A stretch of DNA of 64,000 bases from NCBI GenBank assembly GCA_036320915.1, contig JAXBDG010000005.1, positions 2,046,001-2,110,000 on the forward strand, read 5' to 3'. The notes beneath the pieces are model-generated. The model did no database searches and had not been told where the DNA came from. It saw only the letters and a list, made by a program, of their open reading frames with translations. The translations under genes were made by a program, and so were the position numbers. The DNA is from Linnemannia elongata (lineage: Eukaryota; Mortierellomycota; Mortierellomycetes; Mortierellales; Mortierellaceae). This document shows positions 10,683 through 21,969 of the stretch, piece after piece. The first letter of the stretch is position 1, and each line of letters opens with the position of its first letter.

Positions 10683-13600
10683 ATGCCGACCATTGAAATG
10701 GACGAACTCTCTCCCATACTACTGACCTCCGAACAAATCAGGTCCAACACTGCTCCTGCGCACAGGTCCGTTCACCAATTTGTGTTGCGGAGGATATTTT
10801 GTTTGTCTCATCGTGTCCTACCAATGAACGACCAGGGTCATAGCTAACCAATCTAAAACAATAACAAACAACAGTGTTCCTCAGAGGTCGAGGACCATGG
10901 TGAACTTTGGCCGGTCAAAATCAACCCTGAATAGGGTCCCGTTCTCACAAAGCCCTTATCAGCAGTCAGCAGCACCACCTCTGCCGATGAATGTCCGGCG
11001 GCGAAGCGTACGAGTTGTCCAAGAGGCACCCGAACCGGAAGAGTATGTTATGATGGACAAATATTGCTATTTTTGCCATGTTTTGGTTCAATTTACCTTA
11101 AAGTCAATAAGGCTCACACTGTCATTCAAATGGACCATCTCTTTATTATTGTCCCCTCAGAGAATGGACATCTCCTCAGAACAATAGCACCTCTCAAACA
11201 ACCCTCACCAGCTACCCGACCGCCTCTTCAACATCACCACCAACAAGTGGAGGTCCCACATCCTCAAAGAAAGGCAGTGAACTCTTTCTTCACATCACCC
11301 CGAAGCCAAACGAATCTCCAGCCGACGCCCTCACGCGGCATTACGAACTCAGTCAGCGCGACATTGAAGCCATCGCTCACCATGTAAGTTAGAAAAGCAA
11401 AATTCTATTTTCAGTGGACAGGCGGCTGTGCCAGGAGGCATGCTCCCTTTGCTAGTACTTGTTTATTTATGCAGGTGTTCATTCCCTCGGTATTGACAGC
11501 TCTCAATGGTTTTTTCCTTTCGTCTCTTTGTGGTTTTTTAAAGCTTGCGCTCAGCCCAGATCAGCGTGGAAGATTGCCTCAGCGGTGCAACCCTGTGGAC
11601 TTACAGCACCATATCCAGACAGAGTTATTGCGTCGAGTCCACCTAGGCATCGACATCGGGATACCTCACCACTCCCGTACGATAAACCCTATTAATGTTT
11701 GTGTACAGTATTTACAATTAAAAGTGGTTGGACATCGTATCATTCCTTCTTTTTCTCACCTCCTTATCTTTACTTTCCTGGTGTTAAAACAAACAACATT
11801 AGCAACATACCATAGTCGCATCCACCTATCGGACTCACCATTTGCATTCGAAATCCGAGAGACTAAAGAAGGCAGGGGAGGAGGGGGAGGGGAGAAGGAA
11901 GGCGGCGGTGGACATGGGAAATATGCATTCAAGTAAGATTGGATTTCTTTCTATGAATAGCACATCTTTTTTTTCTCGTGCTTGTAGATGCGCCTAAAAA
12001 GATCATCTCGATCCTTAGAGTGAGCATGGAAAGGGCCGTACTAAGTTCTGAAAATAACCTTTGATTGTACTCTTTCTTTTGGTGGTATAGAAAACCGACC
12101 GTCGTGAGCGAACTAGTCGAGGACCCTGAAGGAGAAAAGAAGACAGCTACATGGATGGGTACGTAGGCTATTTTTTTCCCAAAGGCGTTTGATCCTTCTA
12201 CCAGCATGCCTGCGCAATCTGCTAACCCTAGTTCCTTTAACATTCAAAATGGCATTCTTGGCATCGTCAGAGTTGTTCTTCGACTTGACGTTTGTGGCGA
12301 ATATCACCATCTTCACTCACCAACACCCCATCATTGATACGACGACGTTCCTGAGATACTGCGGATGGTTCACGATTCTATGGTGGATGTGGCTTTCTCA
12401 AACGATGTAAGTACCTGCTTTTCATTCTACTTACATCTTAGCTGTGCTTTATTGACTTGAGAAACTAACTTCAGACTCATTGAATGCACGCGTGATAGGT
12501 TCGATGTGCGGTTTAGCACGGATGACTTGTTAAACAGGATATGGAAGCTCATCCAGCTATTCGCCCTAGGTAACGCGTGTTTTTGGATATTCTCTCATCT
12601 TAGAGGCTCAATCGTAGGGAAAAAGCACGCTCTTGCTAACGATGTCTTTCTTTCGCTAAATAGCTGGGTTTGCTGGCAATGGAGACCATTTCACAAGCAC
12701 CAATTCCAATGGCTTTGCCTTGAGTTATGCTGGTAGGTTCACATGAGAGATACTATGAGTAAACATCTGAACGCGTAGAAAAAGGTGAGGAAAGATGCTA
12801 ACACAAACGTATCTCTTACAGTGATGAAGTTAGTGCTTGTCGGTCAGTACTTTATCGTATGGATCCACGCGCCCGACAAAAAGTCGCGAAGACCGATTCT
12901 CTACTACATGTCGGCCAACTTTGTTTCGTTCATCATGTGGTGGGCATCAGCATTCCTGATCGAGTTTCTCTCTGACCAAGCGCGCTATGGGATCTGGTTC
13001 TCGGCGATTGGGATTGAAGTCCTGACCAACATTGCGCTAGCCAACAACCCGACGGTCAGTTTTGCTGGGAGCCACTTGCCTGAGCGACTTGGTCTTTTTA
13101 CGCTTATCATTCTGGGCGAGAGTATCATGGGTCTCTTCATGCTCACGGATGAACTAGTGGACGCGCCGGGCAAATTGGGATGGGACAATCTGTAAGTTAT
13201 TCCCTTTGTTCGTTGCTGTTTGCTTTTGTTTTGATGTTTATGCGTATGCCCGCTTTCTTCTAACAGGAGGTCCTAAGTCTGCGCCTTCAGACAATCGCTC
13301 GTGTCCTTCTTCCCTTTCAGGACAAACTTCACTGACTCCTTTATTCTAATACTTTGGCAATGTTGTTTTTTCCTGTTGTCAATAGAACGTTGTTGATCTT
13401 TTCTATTACGATTGTGAAATGTCAGTGGTTCTTGTACTTCGATGACTACCACGAGCAAGGACCGGTGCGTTCCACCCTCCACTCTGCAATATGGACTTAT
13501 CTCCATTTCATGTTGAACCTGTCTCAATTGCTCTTGGGTGTTGGATGTCTTGACTTGATTCGAATCTATCAATCGACAAGAGAATCAGGATCCCCGCCAA

Positions 13601-14417
13601 GTCACTTTGAGCCAAGTCATTTTGAATCTAGCCGATTCCCAGCCGAGGCTGCAGGCGCCGGCGGTCTCCTTGTTGCTCGCTCAGTACCGGAGGTGGGCGG
13701 CGGAGAGGGAGGAGCAGGGACGGGCGAGGTTGGAGCAGGAGCAGCTGGAGAAGCAGGAGGACACGACGCGGCTCAATTGTACGTGAAGAAGTATTACTTG
13801 ATCGTGGCAGCGAGTGTCTTCTTTTTCAACGGGACTATCAAGTATGTCACCTCCCGGTCTCAAGGTAAGCTGACTGAGAAGGCGGGTAACAGAGGAATGA
13901 AAAATCACGCCCAACCCCTCGACTCGGTCGAAATAACGCAATACGCAATACTCTCACGAAAAAGAAAACACGGAGCTTAGTAACTAACCATGGGCTCTGT
14001 TCTTTACAATTGAATTTCACGTAGACAAGTACGATCGAGCGATTTATCTATCGAGATTCCTTATGGCCTTCCTTATCTTGTGTTTGCTGATTGTGGAGCG
14101 TCAATTCTTGGGCCCTTTTTCTCTGCTCGGCTTAGAAGTCGGCTTTTGCCTTCTTCAAGGTACGTGACTTGCCCGTCTTTTTTTCAATATCACAGTGAAA
14201 TGACAAGTGCCAATACTCCGCATTGGTCATTTGTGCAGTGCTCGTGTTGGGATATATGCTGCAGTGCAATTGTGGATCTATACACTTATCTCTCTCTCCT
14301 CCACATTCTCACAACAAGTTTGCAACACTCTCATTAATTCTCTTCCTTTCTTATTTTATGCATGATAGTTGGACACGATTTGCTAGTGCTTTATTATGCA
14401 GCTCGGAAGGAGTTTGA
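10683..14417 (+). CDS. LtrA-family (low temperature requirement A) multi-pass membrane protein
   Basis: Member of the bacterial LtrA membrane family; function in fungi is unknown. Thirteen exons fit in phase: 10683-10765, 10875-11042, 11161-11383, 11544-11676, 11803-11932, 12091-12158, 12271-12406, 12499-12569, 12664-12732, 12822-13191, 13386-13864, 14025-14159, and a last exon from 14239. Residues 1-255 are a polar, poorly conserved extension; the LtrA core then begins at TWMELFFDLTFVANITIF and continues with LYDVR-like MFDVRFSTDD, HLPERLGLFTLIILGESI and several hydrophobic helices. The last exon is uncertain: acceptors at 14238 and 14264 give different ends (stops at 14417 or 14365), and a third frame reading GHDLLVLYYAARKEF also looks coding. 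About 747 residues in the model given. Confidence 0.75.
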
Positions 14418-16400
14418 AGATCAGTCTTCCTGAGTACCGATCCCTGGTTCCCTTTCCTTGGTTCTGCGTGTGAAAAAAACAACAAAAGTGCTGCTGCACC
14501 AAGGACAATATCATCAGGATTAGAGATAGTACCTCACATAGGTGGTCGAAAACAATCGACCCCAAGGATGAAAAGAGTTAGCAACAAAGAGAAATAGAAG
14601 GGGTGATACACCAACACAAAATCAAAAATGAATTGCATAAAGTTAAATGAGTATTAGAGATTACACCATTTTCACCCTGGAGCTGTTTTTTTTGGTGAAG
14701 TACAGAAAGTCAGTTTAGGTCATCAGAAAATAGGATAACCCACGGAAAGTGGGGTGAATTGGGCGAATAAGTTCTTCGTCATTCGTGTGTTCATCAGCTT
14801 TGAGCTCTTGTCCCCTTCGCCACCTTGAGTGAAGAAGGGAGTGAGAACCTGCGCCTGGTCAACTTGGCGCCAAATGAACTTTCTTTAGGTAATAATTTTT
14901 TCAGTAGGGGGCTAGGATGGCTAGGGGAGGAGAGTCCGTCCTGTGTTCTTTGCTTGATTACACTAAACCAAGGTATCATGGGCGGTGGAGTGGTCCATGT
15001 TGCTGCTCTGCTCTCCTTGCACTTGCACGACAAACACACGTCGTAAATCGCGTCTTTTCCCATTTGTTTGCATGCTCAGGGGGAGAGTAAAGGGTGGGAC
15101 AGAGGAGTAGTTGTGAAATGATAATGAGATAGAAAAAGGAGGGTAAAATGGAAAGTGAACTAGTAGTTTCTTCATTCCACTCCTGTCCGAGTGGCTCACT
15201 CCCTCTCCTTTTGCTAAGAGACAGCAATAGGAGTGACCGGGGAGTCCAATATGTTCCGAAGAAGAAAACGAAGAAGTGCGTGTCAGTCATTCGAGTAAAT
15301 GCCTCCCCCCTTTTCTTAGACGTGTTTCTTTCCTTTGTTCTTTTGGATAAGCTGAAAGTGGAAGTGGATTCAGATTTTCTCCTCCCTTCCTTTCTCGTCC
15401 TTTTCTCTCAGTGTGTCATATCTTGAATCCCTGACATTCCTCGCACGCGTCTCCTTTTATTTCCTGCTTTTCCATTTGACTTTGTGTCGTTCTCTTGCGC
15501 TCTTTTCCTGCTAGTCTTTTTCGGTGTTGTTTCCTTGTGTTGTTCGTCGTGCTTGTAGAGATATGTTTATGTACGAAGATAATGAATGGCTCAATCAATG
15601 GTTCATTAGTCTATGCCACTTCGTTTCGGACTTCCATCCGTCCTCCTTCCTCTTTCATATTCGGATTTTGAATCCTCCTGATCACCATCACTACCACCGT
15701 CATTCCCCTCGTCTCTTCTCCTCTCCTTTTTCTCTCACCCTTATCCTTGCCTTTCCTTACACCATTTCTATTCTTTTTCTTCCTCTTCGCGTCTCCTTTA
15801 TCTCAAGACTTCCCCCTATTCTCATCCACTCTTCTTGCTTTCTATTATCCTTCTCCTCCTATCTCTTTCCTCTTCCTTCTCGTATTGTCATTCCCTTCGT
15901 CTATCGTCTCTCTCTCTTTTTCTCTTTTCTCTATCTTACCCCCTTTAGTCCCTTTGCGAAAATATGTTGACCACTCTTTTCTTTAACCCTTCTGCCGTTT
16001 CTTACGAAGCCTTGGTCGTAATCAGAACACTAGGGACATTTCTCGAAAGGAATGGTGTTGACGGAGGAATACTCTACACCTACACCTCCTGAATAAATAA
16101 CAAAAAGAGGAAACAAAATCGCGAGTATATGAACCTCATCCAGAACGCGCCTTTCCCAATTTTTTTCCTTCCTCTCACTCTTACTTTCCCCTGTACGCCC
16201 GCCATCTTTCTCTCCTCTCTTTCTCTCTCTCTCTCTCTTCAGGCACCATTGGGCAGTTTTCTTTCTCTTTCATATACCTATAACGCCGCCACACGCGTTT
16301 TATACCCCCGCTTGTCTCTCCTCTCCTTATTGTGTCAACCCTCCCTCTTCGCACCAATAATATACCCTCAACCAACCAACCAAAATAAGACACTCTTAAC
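14418..16400. other. Long spacer, upstream region of the repeat-protein gene
   Basis: About 2 kb without a convincing gene. From roughly 15620 to 16350 the plus strand is strongly pyrimidine-rich, giving long spurious frames of Ser, Leu and Phe. A CT-rich leader of this kind commonly precedes highly expressed fungal genes; here it leads to the start at 16401. Confidence 0.5.
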
Positions 16401-18956
16401 ATGAAGATAAACTCCTGCGTCTTCATCGCCATGGCGACGGCGCTCTCGCTCATGGCCGGCTTCACTGATGCCAAGCGTGACCGTCGCGACGCCCAGGCCG
16501 CAGATGCAATTGTCGCCAAGCAAGATAACTTTGCCACCCCCGCCGATGCTGACGGTAACGCCGCGATCGTCGACTCTAACGAGCTCTGGAAGCACAACCA
16601 CAAGCATCACGGCAAGCACCATCATCACGGTCACCACGGTCATCATCATGGCCACCACCACGCTGAAAAGCACCATGGCCACCACCATCACGGCAAGCAC
16701 CACGGTCATCATCACGGCAAGCACCATGGTCACCATGATCACCATCACGACCATCATCATCATCATCATGGCAAGCATCACGGCAAACACCACAAGAAGT
16801 GCAAGACCCAGACGGTTGTCGTCTTTGAGCCCTGCACCTCAGCCGAGGGTGGCGGAGGAACCACCAACGGCGAGATCACTACCGGTGGCGGTGGTGAAGC
16901 TACGCGCCCTACTGAAGGTCTTACTGGTGGTGGTAGTTCAACTGGAGGCGAAACCTCTGGCGGCGGTAGTACCTCGGGTGGCGGCGGTGAAAATACTGAG
17001 GGCCTTACTGGCGGTGGTAGTTCAACTGGAGGCGAAACCTCTGGCGGCGGTAGTACCTCGGGTGGCGGCGGAACCTCTGGCGGCAGTGGTGAAACTACCG
17101 AGGGCCTTACTGGCGGTGGTAGTTCAACTGGAGGCGTAAGCTCTGGCGGCGGTGGTGAAACCACTGAGGGCCTTACTGGCGGTGGTAGTTCTACTGGAGG
17201 CGAAACTTCTGGCGGTGGTGGTACCTCCAGTGGCGGCGGTTCTGAAGGCGGCGGAAGTAGCAGCAATGGCAGCAGCGGCGGCTCCAGCGGCGGTAGTACC
17301 AACACCAGCAGCGGAAGTAACACAGATGTGACTGGCGGCGGTGGCTCCCAGACTTCGACTACGCCTCCTACCTCTAGTTCTACCGGTAAGCCAACAAACG
17401 GTGCTGGTGAGAACACTACCGATGGCGAAACCACAACAACTCCTGGCACGCCTACGACAACGACAACCAGTGGAAAGTCCACATTGAAGCCAGAGATCGC
17501 GACTACTACTACTGCTTCTGGCTCTGAGGCGACCACCACCACTGCCTCAGGTGCGGAAACTACAACCACGACTGGTTCAGCGTCTGGATCGTCGACTGCA
17601 ACCACGCCTGGTTCAGCTTCTGGATCGTCTACTACAACCACGACCGGTTCAGCTTCTGGTGCGGAAACTAAAACCACAACTGGTTCAGCTTCTGGATCGT
17701 CAACTACAACCACGACTGGTTCAGCGTCTGGATCGTCGACTGCAACCACGCCTGGTTCAGCTTCTGGATCGTCTACTACAACCACGACCGGTTCAGCTTC
17801 TGGTGCGGAAACTAAAACCACAACTGGTTCAGCTTCTGGATCGTCAACTACAACCACGACTGGTTCAGCGTCTGGATCGTCGACTGCAACCACGCCTGGT
17901 TCAGCTTCTGGATCGTCTACTACAACCACGACCGGTTCAGCTTCTGGTGCGGAAACTAAAACCACAACTGGTTCAGCTTCTGGATCGTCAACTACAACCA
18001 CGACTGGTTCAGCGTCTGGATCGTCGACTGCAACCACGCCTGGTTCAGCTTCTGGATCGTCTACTACAACCACGACCGGTTCAGCTTCTGGTGCGGAAAC
18101 TAAAACCACAACTGGTTCAGCTTCTGGATCGTCAACCACGACCACGACTGGTTCAGCTTCTGGATCGTCGACCACGACCACGACCGGTTCAGCTTCTGGT
18201 GCGGAAACTACAACCACAACTGGTTCAGCTTCTGGATCGTCGACCACGACCACGACTGGTTCAGCTTCTGGATCGTCGACCACGACCACGACTGGTTCGG
18301 CTTCTGGTTCGTCGTCCACAACCACGACTGCACCAGCCTCTGGTTCGTCAACCACGACCACGACTACCGCACCGGCCTCTGGTTCGTCAACCACAACCAC
18401 GACCGCACCAGCTTCTGGTTCGTCGACCACAACCACGACCGCACCGGCCTCTGGTTCGTCAACCACGACCACGACTACCGCACCGGCCTCTGGTTCGTCA
18501 ACCACGACCACGACTACCGCACCGGCCTCTGGTTCGTCAACCACAACCACGACTGCACCAGCTTCCGGTTCGTCGACCACAACCACGACCGCACCGGCCT
18601 CTGGTTCGTCAACCACGACCACGACTACCGCACCAGCCTCTGGTTCGTCAACCACGACCACGACTACCGCACCGGCCTCTGGTTCGTCAACCACGACCAC
18701 GACTGCACCAGCTTCCGGTTCGTCGACCACAACCACGACCGCACCAGCCTCTGGTTCGTCAACCACGACCACGACTACCGCACCAGCCTCCGGTTCGTCG
18801 ACCACGACTACTACAGCGCCAGCCTCTGGTTCGTCAACCACAACAACCACAACTGCTCCAGCTTCTGGTTCGTCGAGCACAACAACCACAACTACAGCTG
18901 CTGCAGGCTCCTCGAGCACAACAACTACGACCACTACTACTGCTACGACTCCTTAA
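16401..18956 (+). CDS. Secreted histidine-rich, Ser/Thr-rich tandem-repeat protein
   Basis: Not assigned to a known family. A single exon encodes 851 residues. Residues 1-24 form a signal peptide (MKINSCVFIAMATALSL core), followed by a dibasic KR that a Kex2-type protease could cut. Residues about 60-132 are a His-Gly-Lys-rich region with runs of up to six His, which suggests binding of Zn, Cu or Ni. Then come KKCKTQTVVVFEPC with two Cys, a Gly-Ser-Thr region, and over 400 residues of SASGSSTTTTTG- and APASGSSTTTTT-type repeats, a likely heavily O-mannosylated stalk. No hydrophobic GPI-type tail is visible at the C-terminus, so it may be released or wall-bound by other means. It could be a wall protein, an adhesin or a metal scavenger; the sequence does not decide. 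Confidence 0.8.
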   Translation: MKINSCVFIAMATALSLMAGFTDAKRDRRDAQAADAIVAKQDNFATPADADGNAAIVDSNELWKHNHKHHGKHHHHGHHGHHHGHHHAEKHHGHHHHGKHHGHHHGKHHGHHDHHHDHHHHHHGKHHGKHHKKCKTQTVVVFEPCTSAEGGGGTTNGEITTGGGGEATRPTEGLTGGGSSTGGETSGGGSTSGGGGENTEGLTGGGSSTGGETSGGGSTSGGGGTSGGSGETTEGLTGGGSSTGGVSSGGGGETTEGLTGGGSSTGGETSGGGGTSSGGGSEGGGSSSNGSSGGSSGGSTNTSSGSNTDVTGGGGSQTSTTPPTSSSTGKPTNGAGENTTDGETTTTPGTPTTTTTSGKSTLKPEIATTTTASGSEATTTTASGAETTTTTGSASGSSTATTPGSASGSSTTTTTGSASGAETKTTTGSASGSSTTTTTGSASGSSTATTPGSASGSSTTTTTGSASGAETKTTTGSASGSSTTTTTGSASGSSTATTPGSASGSSTTTTTGSASGAETKTTTGSASGSSTTTTTGSASGSSTATTPGSASGSSTTTTTGSASGAETKTTTGSASGSSTTTTTGSASGSSTTTTTGSASGAETTTTTGSASGSSTTTTTGSASGSSTTTTTGSASGSSSTTTTAPASGSSTTTTTTAPASGSSTTTTTAPASGSSTTTTTAPASGSSTTTTTTAPASGSSTTTTTTAPASGSSTTTTTAPASGSSTTTTTAPASGSSTTTTTTAPASGSSTTTTTTAPASGSSTTTTTAPASGSSTTTTTAPASGSSTTTTTTAPASGSSTTTTTAPASGSSTTTTTTAPASGSSSTTTTTTAAAGSSSTTTTTTTTATTP
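17577..18152 (+). repeat. Four near-identical 144-nt tandem repeats inside the repeat-protein gene
   Basis: The unit begins at 17577, 17721, 17865 and 18009. Each copy codes four 12-residue blocks of the form GSASGSS/GAE-T-x-TT. The copies appear almost identical at silent sites, pointing to recent duplication or gene conversion. Confidence 0.9.
18153..18900 (+). repeat. 36/39-nt tandem repeats encoding APASGSSTTTTT(T)
   Basis: A second repeat class continues the array. Units alternate between 36 and 39 nt by gain or loss of one Thr codon, and keep the reading frame. Confidence 0.85.
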
Positions 18957-19600
18957 ACGCTCTCAAGCCTTGTTTCTTGAGGCATATTGTAGACAAGTTT
19001 CCACGCTATGGGTGGGGTTTCGATAACACTTGGCGCTAGAAGTAATATGAATAGCTTTTTTTTGAAAAGAGAGAGAGATGGACGGCTGCAGATGGCTGTA
19101 GTGTCTTTTCTTTTTTTTTGTCTACATGCTCTTTGCAAATAAAAAGGCATAAAAAATTATAACTTGCCTCTCCTTGCTCACTTTTTTTTTTGTTGGTGGC
19201 ACGCGATGGAAAAACGCGATGCGACGCTTTCCTTCTCCGCCAACAACGTGGTGTGCCCCTTAACCTCAAAACTCTCACTCCTTCGGTTTCAGGGCAAGGC
19301 ATAGGACAGAGAGTGAGAGTGTCCTATCTCCACTTTTTATTTCTCATCCCCTTTCATCATCCTTTGCTCTCATCCTCCCCCCACACACCCCGCACCCTCC
19401 TACTTCACATTCATTTGTACGACCTTTCTATCAGGTGAGTACAGACTCATGCATTCATTTTGTGCTTATTCATGAACAAAGGTCCCTGCGAAGTCAGCAT
19501 TGCGGTCTCTTCTCATTGTAACCAGCAAACTCACCATGATGCTCACTCCCAAAAAAAAAAAAAAAAAAAAAAAAATAGAAGCAAATATAAACCGAGAGCC
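18957..19600. other. Spacer with 25-nt poly(A) next to the DUF2433 start
   Basis: No gene is seen. An uninterrupted A25 run lies at 19551-19575, only 25 nt upstream of the next start codon, so it is probably in the promoter or 5' leader. Confidence 0.5.
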
Positions 19601-21823
19601 ATGAACTCGCCCAACCCACAAGCACTCAGCACCCCTGCTGGAAAGGTCCTCTGCGTTGCCGACCTTCGAGGTAAAAAATGAAACTGGCTGCCTGCTGCAT
19701 TCCGTATATTTTTCTAATTGATCCGTGATATCCAGGCACCATCAGTTCGCCCTTTCCGTACCATTGATCCATCATATCAATTGACTTTCTTTTATTTTTT
19801 GTCTGCTCTTGTATATTTACAGGCAACATCTCTCAATTGAACGATCTGGTGGACCAGACTGGCGCCAAGTTGATCATTCACTGCGGCGATTTTGGTTTTT
19901 ATGGTAAGGGATCCTGTTTTGTATTTTTTGGAGTGCGCGGAACATGCGTGTGTATATCAACGTGTTGTCGATACACTTCTGTAGTCGTGAAACCTAACAC
20001 GCAACGTATTTGGCCTTCTTATAATAATTAGAACGTGAAAGTCTTAACCGCATCAGTGATAGGTAATACTGCCGGCCATTCGATCGAGATGAGATGAGCA
20101 GGCATTCGACGGTTTCTGGATGCGTGTCGTTTCCAGGAAGACTGGTGCAGGGCTATTCGACACGGCTGAAGTGGTTACTGTCACTTTGTGAGAGACAGAT
20201 CTGGTGACAAGAACAGCAGGGCTCGCAGGAAACTGTACAGGAGGTCAACGCATGCAAGGAGATACGCGGGAAAATCAACATTCAAGGAGACAGTACAGAA
20301 ATGACCGATCATATTTTGACATTTCTATCATCGAACCCTGATGCAATATAGGACATTGAAGCATTTGGTTCAGTACAGCACTCTGATCCCACCCGCATTG
20401 CGCACTCGCCTCCTCCAATCGACCGTCACCCCCGACTCGCTCCGCCAGCAGATCAAGGCATCGACCACCCCCATCTTATCGGAGCTGCCGCTGTACCTTG
20501 CCGGACAAAAGTCGCTAAAGGTCCCCGTCTACACCGTGTGGGGAGCCTGCGAGGATGTGAGCGTTCTGGAAAAGTTCCGTTCGGGCGAATACACCATCCC
20601 CAACCTCCACATCATTGACGAGAGTGCCACCGCCGTGATTGATATTGGCGGCGTCAAGCTTCGTCTCTTTGGTCTTGGAGGTGCGATCGCTCAGCACAAG
20701 TTGTTTGATATCGGCGATGGTAAGTTCTTACGGTCTTCATGGAAGGAGGGAGATGGTGTTTATAAATATGATAGTATGTTTGCTAAACTTTTTGTTTTTC
20801 TCTGTGATGATAAATGACAGGTATTTCGACTATTGCTGGAGGTTCGGGAACAATGTGGACGACAGCCCTCCAGATCGGACAGTTGGTCGATACCGCTCAG
20901 AAGGTGTTTGACGCCACCGAGACCCGCATCCTCATTTCTCATGCCAGCCCTGGACGTGAGGGCATCCTTGCCCAACTGGCCTTGACCCTCAAGGTACACA
21001 TGGAAGCCAATTCTTTGACTGTAGGCTTTATATAAAAGTCGCTGTTTTTTATTTATGTTCATTCCTAACGTATTTTTTCCTCCTGCCTTCAAATGAACAA
21101 AACGGTTATATATTAGGCTGATTTCACCATCTCTGCAGGACTGCATTTCCGCTACGGGATCTCATACAATGAGTTTGGTGTGCAGGGCGACCAGGAGTTA
21201 TACAGGAATAAGTTGGCTATCTCACAAAAGAACTTTATGGATATGTGGGAGGGCGTCAAGGCCCATGTCGAGGCTAACGTCAGGTATGTGCAGTTGGAAT
21301 CCCGTCATCAGACAGACTCCCTTCCAGGATCAACGTTGTTCATTTGTTTGCGGTTAGGACCATATCCTAGGGTTGTGAAGAGTGTAGAACTCATTGCGTA
21401 TGCTAACTCCACCTGTATTGCTTCTTTCTCAATAACACGGAAATAGCGATGAGCAAAGAGTGCTGCTGGAGAACTGCCTGAGCGTTGTCAACCGCCTGCC
21501 TGCAGTAAATACCCTCCCCAACGATAAGGATGAGGCGGCTTTCAAAAACATGTGGAACTTTAACCTGCCCGATGCTGCATCTGGGTTGTTGCTCCTTGAT
21601 ATCAACCAGGGCAGGATCGCCACAGAGACAAGATCGCATGGTAAGTTTGAAGAGAAATGGAGACATACATCTAATCGTAAAAAGGCGAGGATGTTGTATT
21701 TTGTGCATGGCGTTGCTTTCTTCTAACGCCATATCTGTCGATTCGTTGTGTACATTAGGCTTCAACTTCTCATACCGTCGCAACAACGTCTCGTTGCGCT
21801 CTGGCTCTCCTGCAGTCGCCTAA
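19601..21823 (+). CDS. DUF2433 protein, calcineurin-like phosphoesterase fold
   Basis: Fungal DUF2433 family, related to metallophosphoesterases; function not established. Eight exons agree in phase: 19601-19670, 19823-19903, 20032-20062, 20352-20719, 20821-20993, 21117-21283, 21447-21640, 21759-21823; 382 residues. The N-terminus reads KVLCVADLRGNISQLNDLV, then LIIHCGDFGFYERESLNRIS. Later come VPVYTVWGACEDVSVLEKF, LFGLGGAI and TRILISHASPGREGILAQL. These occupy the places of the phosphoesterase motifs D-x-H, GD, GNH(D/E) and H, but the first His and the GNH are replaced, so classical two-metal catalysis is doubtful. Exon 3 is only 31 nt. Tail to tail with TTC27 (146 bp). Confidence 0.85.
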
Positions 21824-21969
21824 AAAATCACCTAAATATGCATAAGCGAATCCATAGACGTTTTTGTTATTCGGCTAAGCACACAGGATATCATATTTAA
21901 AAATGAAAGTTCTTATTTTATCACAAAATACACCAACAAAACAAAACAACGTGTTCTATGTACAAATCT

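Noticed and set aside
15524..16404. Long Ser/Leu/Phe-rich frames in the CT-rich tract
   Set aside because: Pure pyrimidine-tract translation with no splice structure; better explained as promoter and leader DNA.
16778..18934. 718-codon open frame antisense to the repeat-protein gene, and a 491-codon frame in another phase (17551-19026)
   Set aside because: Both are by-products of a repeat array with few stop-forming triplets. The products are monotonous Val/Glu/Pro or Arg/Pro/Leu/Gln repeats, with no signal peptide or family likeness.
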